The notes under the pieces were generated by a model. It saw only the letters and a program-made list of their open reading frames with translations, searched no databases and was not told the DNA's origin. DNA of 7,625 nt, taken from the NCBI GenBank assembly GCA_016793585.1, contig JAEUJR010000343.1:1-7625 (forward strand), written 5' to 3'. This document shows positions 1 through 5,817 of this stretch, piece by piece. Positions within the stretch are counted from its first letter, which is position 1. Each line of letters begins with the position of its first letter. Both the position numbers and the translations under genes were made by a program. The DNA comes from Archangium sp. GTDB taxonomy: Bacteria > Myxococcota > Myxococcia > Myxococcales > Myxococcaceae.

Positions 1-68
1 TCTCCCGGCGAAGACGGAGCGGCCACCTCACCATGAAACGGGGCGAAACTGGAATCGGGTCGCGATAG
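1..68. other. Left edge, no assignable gene
   Basis: This short stretch precedes the first gene. In one plus frame a short open stretch ends with TGA at 34-36, and in another with TAG at 66-68. Either could be the last codons of a gene lying mostly outside the window. A minus-strand ATG (complement of 32-34) could also begin a divergent gene. Too little sequence is present to choose. The GGG at 57-59 is the only weak Shine-Dalgarno-like element before the ATG at 69. Confidence 0.3.
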
Positions 69-728
69 ATGCGCGCCATGCGTTCTTCGTTCATCGCCTT
101 CGTCCTGTTGCTCTGCACTGCGTGCCCCAAGCGTGCCGACACCTCCGACGAGCACATGCCGCATCGGTTCGAGCACGCCGAGGAGTGGGCCGCGCGTTTC
201 GAAGACCCGGCGCGCGACGAGTGGCAGCAGCCAGACGAGGTCATCAAGGCGCTGGGCCTGCCCCCGGGAGCGCTGCTCGCCGACATCGGCTCGGCCACGG
301 GCTACTTCTCGGTGCGGTTCGCGCGCGCGCTGCCGCAGGGCACCGTGTACGGCGTCGACGTCGAGTCTTCGATGGTCGACTACCTGAAGAAGCGCGCGGT
401 GACCGAGAAGCTGACGAACTTGAAGGTCGTGCTCGGCGCGTTCGACGACGCGAAGATTCCCGAGCCGGTCGATTCGATCATCATCGTCGACACGTACCAT
501 CACATCGAGGAGCGGCAGGTGTACTTCACCAAGCTGGCCGCCTCGCTGAAGCCGGGTGGGCGGTTGGTGATCATCGACTTCAAGAAGGGCAGCAAGAAGG
601 GCCCGCCCGATGCCGAGAAGATCGACGCCGAGCAGGTGACCTCGGAGCTCGTCTCAGCGGGCTACGTGTTGTCGTCCTCGTGGACGTTCTTGCCTGATCA
701 GTTCTTTCTCGCGTTCACGAGAAGGTGA
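69..728 (+). CDS. Class I SAM-dependent methyltransferase with N-terminal export/lipoprotein signal
   Basis: This 219-residue protein is predicted to transfer a methyl group from S-adenosylmethionine to an unknown acceptor. The Rossmann-fold motifs are in order: motif I ADIGSATGYF at residues 71-80, an acidic residue after beta-2 (VDVE, 96-99), a motif II region at 135-146 (DSIIIVDTYHHI), and the post-II loop LKPGGRLVIIDF at 160-171. Before the fold, residues 32-60 hold an HRF..AEEWA..F..P.RDEWQ.P pattern that I recall from related methyltransferases in soil bacteria. The N-terminus has basic residues, a hydrophobic core (8-15) and the sequence CTAC at 16-19 before a charged stretch, which resembles a lipobox, although Cys at -3 is atypical. 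ATG69 and ATG78 are both possible starts and both keep the signal. ATG156 (Met30) would give a cytoplasmic enzyme but lacks a clear ribosome binding site. The fold is secure; the substrate is unknown. The gene converges on the PDZ-like gene with a 14-bp gap. Confidence 0.85.
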   Translation: MRAMRSSFIAFVLLLCTACPKRADTSDEHMPHRFEHAEEWAARFEDPARDEWQQPDEVIKALGLPPGALLADIGSATGYFSVRFARALPQGTVYGVDVESSMVDYLKKRAVTEKLTNLKVVLGAFDDAKIPEPVDSIIIVDTYHHIEERQVYFTKLAASLKPGGRLVIIDFKKGSKKGPPDAEKIDAEQVTSELVSAGYVLSSSWTFLPDQFFLAFTRR

Positions 729-742
729 AGTCCGGCCGGCCG

Positions 743-1363
743 TCAAAGTGAATCATCGTCGGACCCAACCCGCTTCGTCGTCGGTGCCGAAGCTGCCGGG
801 GGGACACCTGCAGGGCGCTTCTCCACAACAACCGCACTTCCAAAGGTCAACTGCAGGTCGAGCGATGGCTGGTCGACCAACCGAGCGATTGGGTTTGCAC
901 AGGTTCGAATCAGCACGCTCACGGGCCCGCTCAGGTGCTCATTCAGAATCACACTGCCTAGCGTTACGGGCGTCCTGTAGACAACCGCACGCTCTCTGGT
1001 CCCGGTCGAGACAATGACCACGACTTGGGTCTCGGCAGTTCCCAGGCAAATTTGTGCCAACGAGTCGGCAGGCTCGCGCTCGAGTCGAACGCGAACCCGC
1101 TCTCCTGTCGACAGTTCAATGTCTGCGATTTGGCCATCAAGCTGGGCGGAGATGATGGCTCGAGCATCCTTTGGCGTGCTGACCCGGTGTCCCCTGATTC
1201 GTGCGATGCACTGATTCAGCTTGCCGCCACCGCTGGCAAAGGGTCCGTTTGTCGCCATGGCGGCGACCCTGAGGCAGGCGCCATCTTCAACCAAAGAGAC
1301 GCCCAGCCACGAGCGCGACCGAGGCTCCGCAAGCAGGGCAACGGCGACAAGGATTTGAATCAC
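743..1363 (-). CDS. Small exported protein with PDZ-like domain
   Basis: This 206-residue protein has no recognised specific function. Residues 1-17 form a short hydrophobic leader (MIQILVAVALLAEPRS), weak as a signal peptide because it lacks a basic n-region. Residues about 18-95 fit a PDZ fold: a carboxylate-loop-like WLGV at 19-22, a central NGPFASGGGKL segment where PDZ domains have their GPA..AGL turn, then ARIRGHRV (54-61), a helix (64-74), and two final strands ending RVRVRL (89-94). The rest (about 100-180) looks beta-rich and is unassigned; the C-terminal 25 residues are Pro/Ala-rich then acidic. The start is GTG, the complement of 1361-1363, supported by an AGGAG six bases upstream. 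Codons ending in A or T (CAA, ATT, GAT, GTT, GGA, AGG) are more frequent than in flanking genes, hinting at a different history or low expression. PDZ modules usually bind C-terminal peptides in envelope proteases or secretion proteins, but no protease domain is present. The gene appears to be transcribed alone. Confidence 0.7.
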   Translation of the reverse strand: MIQILVAVALLAEPRSRSWLGVSLVEDGACLRVAAMATNGPFASGGGKLNQCIARIRGHRVSTPKDARAIISAQLDGQIADIELSTGERVRVRLEREPADSLAQICLGTAETQVVVIVSTGTRERAVVYRTPVTLGSVILNEHLSGPVSVLIRTCANPIARLVDQPSLDLQLTFGSAVVVEKRPAGVPPAASAPTTKRVGSDDDSL

Positions 1364-1369
1364 AGCCAG

Positions 1370-1374
1370 CTCCT
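1370..1374 (-). promoter_or_regulatory. Shine-Dalgarno AGGAG for the PDZ-like gene
   Basis: Read on the minus strand, AGGAG lies six bases before the GTG start whose last base is 1361. It is the clearest ribosome binding site in the window and fixes the GTG as the start, since no ATG lies nearby in frame. Confidence 0.75.
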
Positions 1375-1455
1375 GACAGCCGGTGACACCCTTGGGGCTG
1401 ATCTATAGCGAGCCGGAATAGGGCTCATCGGCACCCGACCGCCAGCTCGCGCTCA

Positions 1456-1475
1456 GGCTGCCAAGCTTCGCAGCC
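1456..1475 (-). terminator. Possible hairpin after the vWA gene
   Basis: GGCTGC (1456-1461) and GCAGCC (1470-1475) form a perfect 6-bp stem around an 8-base loop that contains the palindrome AAGCTT. On the minus strand the hairpin begins ten bases after the TAA stop of the vWA gene, a normal place for a terminator. No T-tract follows, so it may instead be an mRNA 3' end structure or chance. The rest of the 121-bp gap (1364-1484) also holds a 5-bp inverted repeat, GAGCC at 1410-1414 and GGCTC at 1422-1426, upstream of the PDZ-like gene, and must contain that gene's promoter. I could not identify -35/-10 boxes. Confidence 0.35.
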
Positions 1476-1484
1476 GCCCAGCAC

Positions 1485-3851
1485 TTACCGCTCCGAGACC
1501 AACGACCGGCGGCGGCGGGCGAGAAGAATCAGCCCGAAGAACAGCGGTGAGAGCCCCTCGGCGCCGAAACAACCGCAACCCATGCCCGTCGCTCCGATGC
1601 GCTCGGTGCCGCTGCCGCCCGTGACGCCGATGGTGTTGCTGCCGCTGCCGCTGCCGCCAGCCTGACCACCGTTGCCGCCCGTGCCTGTTCCGCCCGCACT
1701 GCCGCTCACGCCGCCTCCGGTGCCAGCCGTTCCTCCGCCCGAACCCGAGACGCCGCCGCCAGACGATCCAGAGCCACCGCCGCTGCCGCTGACTCCACCA
1801 CCCGTTCCCGAGGTGCCGCCGCCGGTGCCTGACGTGCCGCCACCCGTGCCCGACGCTCCACCGCCAGTGCCTGACGTGCCGCCGCCCGTTCCCGACGTTC
1901 CACCGCCAGTGCCTGCGCTGCCACCACCCGAACCGGAGCCGGGCAGACAGAACCGGCCCTGCGGCAATCCTGTACAGATGGTGTTCGCCGGAGCGCACGT
2001 CTCGAGCTCATCAGTGCCACACGATTCGTAGCAGCCGCCGTTCACGCAGGTGGTCGCTCCGCTGCAGTCCGCTTCGTCGCGCCAAATGGTGCACCCCGTC
2101 GGAGCCACCTCACACCGCTGCGGGTTCTTCGTCGCGCACCGGCGCTCCCCGTTCGTGCACGCGTTCTGACATGGCGGAATGCACACGCCCGCGTTGCACT
2201 GCTCTCCCGCGCCCACGTCACACTGGCTCGTCGCCACCCAATTCGTGCAGCCCGTCGTCTGCAGCTGGCAAGTCTCGACGGCACCGTTGGCGCCACAACG
2301 CTTCGCACCCTGGGTGCACGTCGTCGCGCAGGCCACACAATTGCCCGCTGCGCAGTACGCGTTGGCCGGGCAGCGCTGCGCCGGGCCCCACACGGGGCAG
2401 CTGTTCGCGTCGGTGCCGCAGGTCTCGACGCCGTTGCCGTTGCAGCGCGTCGCGCCGTTGGTGCACGAGGTGCCGCACGTGCCGCACGCGCCACCCGAGC
2501 AGAACGTCGCGCAGGTCTGGCCCGTGCTCCACGACGTGCAGCCGCGCGCATCGGCGACGCACGTCTCGACGTTTCTTCCCGAGCAGCGGGTCGAGCCGGC
2601 CGTGCAGGTGCTGTTGCACGAGGCACAGCTGCCATTGCTGCACACGCTCCCCGAAGGACAGTTCCGGCCAACCCACTGCGTGCAGCCCGACAGAATGCTC
2701 CACTGGCACTCTTCGATGCCGTTCGCCGTGCAGCGGCTCGCGCCCATCGTGCAGCCCTGGCAGCTGCTGCAGGTGGTGCCGTTGCAGACCTCGCCGTAGC
2801 CGCAGTTCTTGACCGTCTGCCACACGGTGCAGCCGCCGGGGCCCGTCACGCAGGTGCTCTCGGTGCCCGACGAACACTGCTGCGTGCCCAGCGTGCACTG
2901 GTTGGTACACGAGACACAGGAGCCTCCGGTGCAGACCGACATGGCAGGGCAGTTGCCGCTGAACCAGTTGGTGCACTGGGTGACCGGGTCGAGCTGACAC
3001 TGCTCACGCCCGCCGCTCGCCGTGCAGCGCGTCGCGCCCTGGGTGCAGGCGTTCTGGCAGCACGTGCTCGTGCTCTGCGCGATGGAGTTCAGCGCCGAGG
3101 TCAAAGCCGCCTGATTCGACGCGACGTACGCCGACGTCGTGCCGCCCGCTGCCGCCACCGCGTCGAGCACCGCCTTGTTGTTGCCGCTCGTGAGCGCCTG
3201 GTCGAAGCCGACGACGTAGGTCTTGATACCCAGCGCCCGCAGCGAGGCCGCCGCCTGCACCGTCGCGTTGTTGTCGAGGCAGTCTTTCGCGCCGAGGCCG
3301 CAGCACGAGGAGCCACTGCAGGTGCTGGTATTCAGACAGCCGGGCGTCGTGGTGGCGCACGTCGCCGGGTCGAGGCCCAGGTTGCAGTTGGGCAGACCGT
3401 CGGTGATGAGCAGCACGTAGATGGGCGCCGTCGACGAGATGGTGGTGAGGTAGCTGCGCACCGCGAGCAGCGACGCGGCCGTCGGGGTTCCACCGCCAGG
3501 GCCCACCGACGCGAACGCCGAGGCGACCTGCGCGGCCGTTCCCGGCACGCCCTGCACGATGGTGCCTGTGGTGCACGCGAACGAGGTCGACGCGCCCGGG
3601 TACATCATCACGCCGTAGCGAAACCGGTTCGCGAAGGTCGAGGCCATCTGCGGCACCACCGCCGACGCGATGGTCCACTTCGAGGGGTTCGTCGCCGACG
3701 CCGTGCCCCCCGTCGGAGAGCCCGCCATCGAGCCCGACTTGTCCTGCACGATGAAGAGAATCGGCAGCTCGGTGCACGGCTGCGCGAGGGCCACCTGCGC
3801 GACCACGACGAAGAGGAGAATCAGCGCGCGTCGAAGGGAGAGCATGCCCAT
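1485..3851 (-). CDS. Surface vWA-domain protein with seven Cys-rich repeats and MYXO-CTERM-like tail
   Basis: This 788-residue secreted protein probably binds ligands or matrix at the cell surface. A Sec signal peptide (1-23, cleavage after ALA) leads into a vWA domain (about 28-260). The metal-ion-dependent adhesion site looks complete: DKSGS (Asp37, Ser39, Ser41), Thr122 or Thr124 in GGGTPT, and Asp151 in ITDG. An insertion at 155-192 carries seven cysteines. Residues 265-611 hold seven tandem cysteine-rich repeats of 47-52 residues, each with an invariant C-x2-W (Trp296, 344, 393, 441, 488, 538, 590). Residues 638-738 are a Gly/Ser/Thr linker, and 758-788 form a GCGC / hydrophobic / RRRR tail. 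The many cysteines imply disulfides formed after export. In the family, vWA domains with an intact MIDAS bind a divalent cation and a partner protein. The start is ATG3851 or ATG3845; neither has a good Shine-Dalgarno, and both keep the signal peptide. The gene diverges from the GAF kinase. The architecture is clear; the ligand is unknown. Confidence 0.93.
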   Translation of the reverse strand: MGMLSLRRALILLFVVVAQVALAQPCTELPILFIVQDKSGSMAGSPTGGTASATNPSKWTIASAVVPQMASTFANRFRYGVMMYPGASTSFACTTGTIVQGVPGTAAQVASAFASVGPGGGTPTAASLLAVRSYLTTISSTAPIYVLLITDGLPNCNLGLDPATCATTTPGCLNTSTCSGSSCCGLGAKDCLDNNATVQAAASLRALGIKTYVVGFDQALTSGNNKAVLDAVAAAGGTTSAYVASNQAALTSALNSIAQSTSTCCQNACTQGATRCTASGGREQCQLDPVTQCTNWFSGNCPAMSVCTGGSCVSCTNQCTLGTQQCSSGTESTCVTGPGGCTVWQTVKNCGYGEVCNGTTCSSCQGCTMGASRCTANGIEECQWSILSGCTQWVGRNCPSGSVCSNGSCASCNSTCTAGSTRCSGRNVETCVADARGCTSWSTGQTCATFCSGGACGTCGTSCTNGATRCNGNGVETCGTDANSCPVWGPAQRCPANAYCAAGNCVACATTCTQGAKRCGANGAVETCQLQTTGCTNWVATSQCDVGAGEQCNAGVCIPPCQNACTNGERRCATKNPQRCEVAPTGCTIWRDEADCSGATTCVNGGCYESCGTDELETCAPANTICTGLPQGRFCLPGSGSGGGSAGTGGGTSGTGGGTSGTGGGASGTGGGTSGTGGGTSGTGGGVSGSGGGSGSSGGGVSGSGGGTAGTGGGVSGSAGGTGTGGNGGQAGGSGSGSNTIGVTGGSGTERIGATGMGCGCFGAEGLSPLFFGLILLARRRRSLVSER
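1488..1580 (-). other. MYXO-CTERM-like C-terminal sorting tail
   Basis: Residues 758-788 of the vWA protein run GCGC (758-761), a short spacer (FGAEG), a hydrophobic segment LSPLFFGLILLA (767-778), then RRRR (779-782) and a six-residue polar end. MYXO-CTERM tails of myxobacteria have this order: Cys-Gly-Cys, membrane segment, Arg cluster. They are thought to direct surface display after processing by an intramembrane protease (myxosortase). The hydrophobic stretch here is short (about 12-16 residues), so assignment to the model needs a profile score. Confidence 0.75.
1788..1913 (-). repeat. Six tandem 21-bp units coding GTGGGxS heptads
   Basis: Residues 647-688 of the vWA protein are six consecutive heptads GTGGG(T/A/V)S, each encoded by 21 bp. 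Degenerate GSGGG and GTGGG copies continue to about residue 720. The units differ mainly at third codon positions (for example GTT, GTG or AGT in the complementary text), so the array is not a fresh perfect duplication. It encodes a flexible, probably disordered spacer between the Cys-rich repeats and the membrane tail. Confidence 0.85.
2019..3059 (-). repeat. Seven Cys-rich protein repeats of about 48 residues
   Basis: The repeats begin at Cys265, 315, 364, 412, 459, 508 and 561 of the vWA protein and end at Cys611. The shared pattern is C-x(2,3)-C-T-x-G-x2-(R/Q)-C, then 7-8 residues to a Cys (usually preceded by E-x or E-T), then C-x2-W, three further cysteines near the end, and the next repeat's first Cys. 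Most repeats thus carry eight cysteines, which suggests four disulfides per unit. Spacing is 47-52 residues. The DNA copies are diverged, so expansion is old. I do not recognise a named family for the unit; it is EGF-like only in being small and cysteine-rich. Confidence 0.88.
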
Positions 3852-3960
3852 GCGATGTTATCGGCAGTGGGCACCACGATGGTGCGTAACCTGTCGAATA
3901 CAGAGCTTTCTTCTCAAACCCCGAGAGGAACTGCCCCCTTTCGGTGGATACTTCGGGCTC
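3852..3960. promoter_or_regulatory. Divergent intergenic region with 15-bp palindrome
   Basis: This 109-bp gap separates the starts of the vWA gene (minus) and the GAF kinase (plus), so it should carry both promoters. It contains a perfect inverted repeat GCACCA-CGA-TGGTGC at 3871-3885, 20 bp before the vWA start codon and about 75 bp before the kinase GTG. Its size and symmetry suit a dimeric regulator, but that is inference. A strong Shine-Dalgarno-like GAGAGGAA (3923-3930) is present without a usable start right after it. No convincing -35/-10 pair was found on either strand. Confidence 0.5.
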
Positions 3961-5805
3961 GTGCTGCAACGGCCTTTACAGCGAGAGGGTCTGGCGAGGG
4001 CGCTGACCGAGGTCACGCTCAAGGTTCAGCGTGAGCGGAAGATCGAAGACGCGCTCTCGGTGGGCGCTTCGGGCCTCGAGGTGATGGGCTTCGACGTGGC
4101 CATCGTCGAGCTGACCCAGGACGAGTACTCGCTGCGTTACCTCACGGCCCGCCCCGATCTGCTGGCCCTCTCCGAAGCCGTGAAGGCGCAGCTGGCGGGG
4201 TTTCCGCGGCTGACGAGTGAAGAGCTGGTGTCGGTCATGCGCACCGATCGCGGCGTCTTCGTGGCTGACTTGAGGACCGCGACGACCGGGTGGCTCGAGC
4301 TGGTCGAGGCGCCCTCGTCGCTGCGGCCATTCGTCGCGCAGTCGGTGCGCACCAGCGCCATCGTCGCCCCGCTCTCGATTCGCCGTGACAACTGGGGCGC
4401 CGTCATCTTCATGCATGACGACCTGCTCGAGTCCGACATGCCGCTGCTGAGCTTGTTCGCGCTGCAGGTCGGCAGCGCCCTGGGCGTCGTCGAAGGGCTC
4501 GAGCTGCTCGATCGCCGCAACGCCGAGCTCGAGCTCGTGCACACGCTGGCGGTGTCGACCACGCGCAGCGACGTCAAGGAGCTGTGCCGCCAGGCCCTCG
4601 AGACGGTCTGCCGCACGACGGGCGCCGACGCCGGCACCCTGCACCGCTTCGAGCGCGAGACCGGCCACTTCGTGCTGGTCGGCGACGCGTTCGGCTACTC
4701 CGGCGCGCTCGTCGAGGCCTACCGTACCTTCACCCTGCCTGACGGCCCCATCGGGCGCGGCCCTGTCTCGATGCCCGTCGACGCGATGCCCGAAGGCGCG
4801 ACGCTCGTCGGCAAAGAGGGCTTCAACCAGGCCGCCATCGTGCCGCTCACGCTCGAAGATCAGAGCGTCGGCATGTTGAGCCTCTTCCGTCGCGCGCTGA
4901 AGCCGTTCTCGGAGTCAGACTTGCGCAGCGCAGAGATCCTCGGCGTGCAGATGGCGTCGATGCTCGAGCGCCAGCGGCTGTACCAGGAGTCGCAGCGCCT
5001 CTACGCCGACCTGAAGGCCAGCTACGACGAGCTCGCGCGCGCGCAGGCCGAGGTCGTGCGGCACGAGCGGCTCGCCGCGCTGGGTGAGCTGGCCGCCGTC
5101 ATGGCCCACGAGGTGCGAAACCCGCTCGGCGTCATCTTCAACTCGCTCACCACGCTCAAGCGGCTGACCCGACCGACCGGTGACGCCGAGATGCTGCTCA
5201 ACATGGTGGGCGAAGAAGCCGATCGGCTCAACCGCATCGTGGCCGACCTGCTCGACTTCGCGCGGCCGTACGAGCTCGTGAAGAAGGCCATCGCCATCGA
5301 GCCCTTCATCGCGGGCGCCATCGACGCGGCGACGCAGACGCTCCCGCCGTCGAGCCCGCTCAAGGTCGTCACCTCGTTCGACCGGGAGCTGCCTCCGTTT
5401 CCCATCGACGCGCACCTGCTCCGCCAGGCGCTGATCAACCTCGTGGTGAATGCCGCGCAGGCGATGCCGCGAGGTGGGGTCATCACCGTGACGGCGACCA
5501 TCGAGCCGCCCGCTCCCGGTGCGCGGCTGCAGGTGCCCTGGCTCGTGGTCGAGGTGCGCGACGAAGGGCTGGGGCTGTCGTCACGCGCGACCGAGAAGAT
5601 GTTTCAGCCGTTCTTCACCACCAAGGCGACGGGCACCGGCCTGGGCCTCGCGGTGGTGAAGCGCATCGTCGACAGCCACGGCGGCGAGGTGATGGCGCGC
5701 GCGAACCCCGAGAAGGGCACGACCTTCGTCATGCGCCTGCCTGGCGGCAGCGATCGCGACGGCACGATGACGCCGCCGCGCGCCACGCCCGCGGCCCGAC
5801 GGTGA
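3961..5805 (+). CDS. Soluble sensor histidine kinase with two GAF domains
   Basis: This 614-residue kinase is predicted to sense a cytoplasmic signal through two GAF domains (about 16-170 and 195-338), joined by a helix to a coiled coil (341-372) and the catalytic core. The HisKA phosphoacceptor is His383 in MAHEVRNPLG. The ATPase domain shows the N box with Asn497 (INLVVNAAQA), G1 box Asp534 (DEGLGLS), an F-box-like MFQPFFTTK (547-555) and the G2 box GTGLGL (558-563). All residues needed for autophosphorylation are visible, and there is no transmembrane segment or receiver domain. The final 20 residues are Pro/Arg-rich and look disordered. I chose GTG3961 as start. The frame is open back to 3670, but upstream codons are antisense to the vWA gene and read as unprotein-like, Cys/Arg-rich sequence. 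GGTGGA at 3943-3948 is a possible, somewhat distant ribosome site; ATG3844 is a less likely alternative. No response regulator lies within the window, so the partner is probably encoded elsewhere. The GAF ligand is unknown. Confidence 0.9.
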   Translation: MLQRPLQREGLARALTEVTLKVQRERKIEDALSVGASGLEVMGFDVAIVELTQDEYSLRYLTARPDLLALSEAVKAQLAGFPRLTSEELVSVMRTDRGVFVADLRTATTGWLELVEAPSSLRPFVAQSVRTSAIVAPLSIRRDNWGAVIFMHDDLLESDMPLLSLFALQVGSALGVVEGLELLDRRNAELELVHTLAVSTTRSDVKELCRQALETVCRTTGADAGTLHRFERETGHFVLVGDAFGYSGALVEAYRTFTLPDGPIGRGPVSMPVDAMPEGATLVGKEGFNQAAIVPLTLEDQSVGMLSLFRRALKPFSESDLRSAEILGVQMASMLERQRLYQESQRLYADLKASYDELARAQAEVVRHERLAALGELAAVMAHEVRNPLGVIFNSLTTLKRLTRPTGDAEMLLNMVGEEADRLNRIVADLLDFARPYELVKKAIAIEPFIAGAIDAATQTLPPSSPLKVVTSFDRELPPFPIDAHLLRQALINLVVNAAQAMPRGGVITVTATIEPPAPGARLQVPWLVVEVRDEGLGLSSRATEKMFQPFFTTKATGTGLGLAVVKRIVDSHGGEVMARANPEKGTTFVMRLPGGSDRDGTMTPPRATPAARR

Positions 5806-5817
5806 GCTGAGGCTCAC
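5802..5817. terminator. Compact hairpin spanning two convergent stop codons
   Basis: GTGAGC (5802-5807) and GCTCAC (5812-5817) form a perfect 6-bp stem with a 4-base loop. The kinase stop TGA (5803-5805) sits in one arm and the stop of the convergent oxygenase gene (complement of 5814-5816) in the other. Being symmetric, it could act on both transcripts. It lacks a T-tract on both sides, so intrinsic termination is uncertain; mRNA 3' end protection is another possibility. Confidence 0.4.

Noticed and set aside
729..742. GGCCGGCC-type palindrome in the gap between the first two genes
   Set aside because: The self-complementary core has no loop and no T-tract, and such runs are expected by chance in DNA this GC-rich.
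1672..2031. Plus-strand proline-rich open frame (PPPVP repeats)
   Set aside because: It is the exact antisense of the Gly-rich linker of the vWA gene; the regularity comes from the 21-bp repeats on the other strand.
2171..2812. Two long plus-strand open frames of over 200 codons
   Set aside because: They lie antisense to the cysteine-rich repeats, whose GC-rich codons suppress stops. The translations show no domain, and the vWA frame explains the region fully.
3923..3930. GAGAGGAA as ribosome binding site for the kinase
   Set aside because: The only in-frame codon close by is CTG at 3931, directly adjacent, and the chosen GTG is 30 bases away, so it cannot serve either well.
3670..3960. N-terminal extension of the histidine kinase
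   Set aside because: This part is antisense to the vWA signal peptide and MIDAS region and reads as Cys/Arg-rich sequence without domain features. GAF-type sequence begins shortly after GTG3961.
3004..3969. Minus-strand 321-codon open frame overlapping the vWA start
   Set aside because: It is out of frame with the vWA gene, of low-complexity Arg/Gly/Ala composition, and would cover the signal peptide and MIDAS-coding sequence.
3976..4668. Minus-strand open frames opposite the kinase
   Set aside because: They are Arg/Gly/Ala/His-rich shadows without motifs; the plus strand encodes clear GAF domains here.
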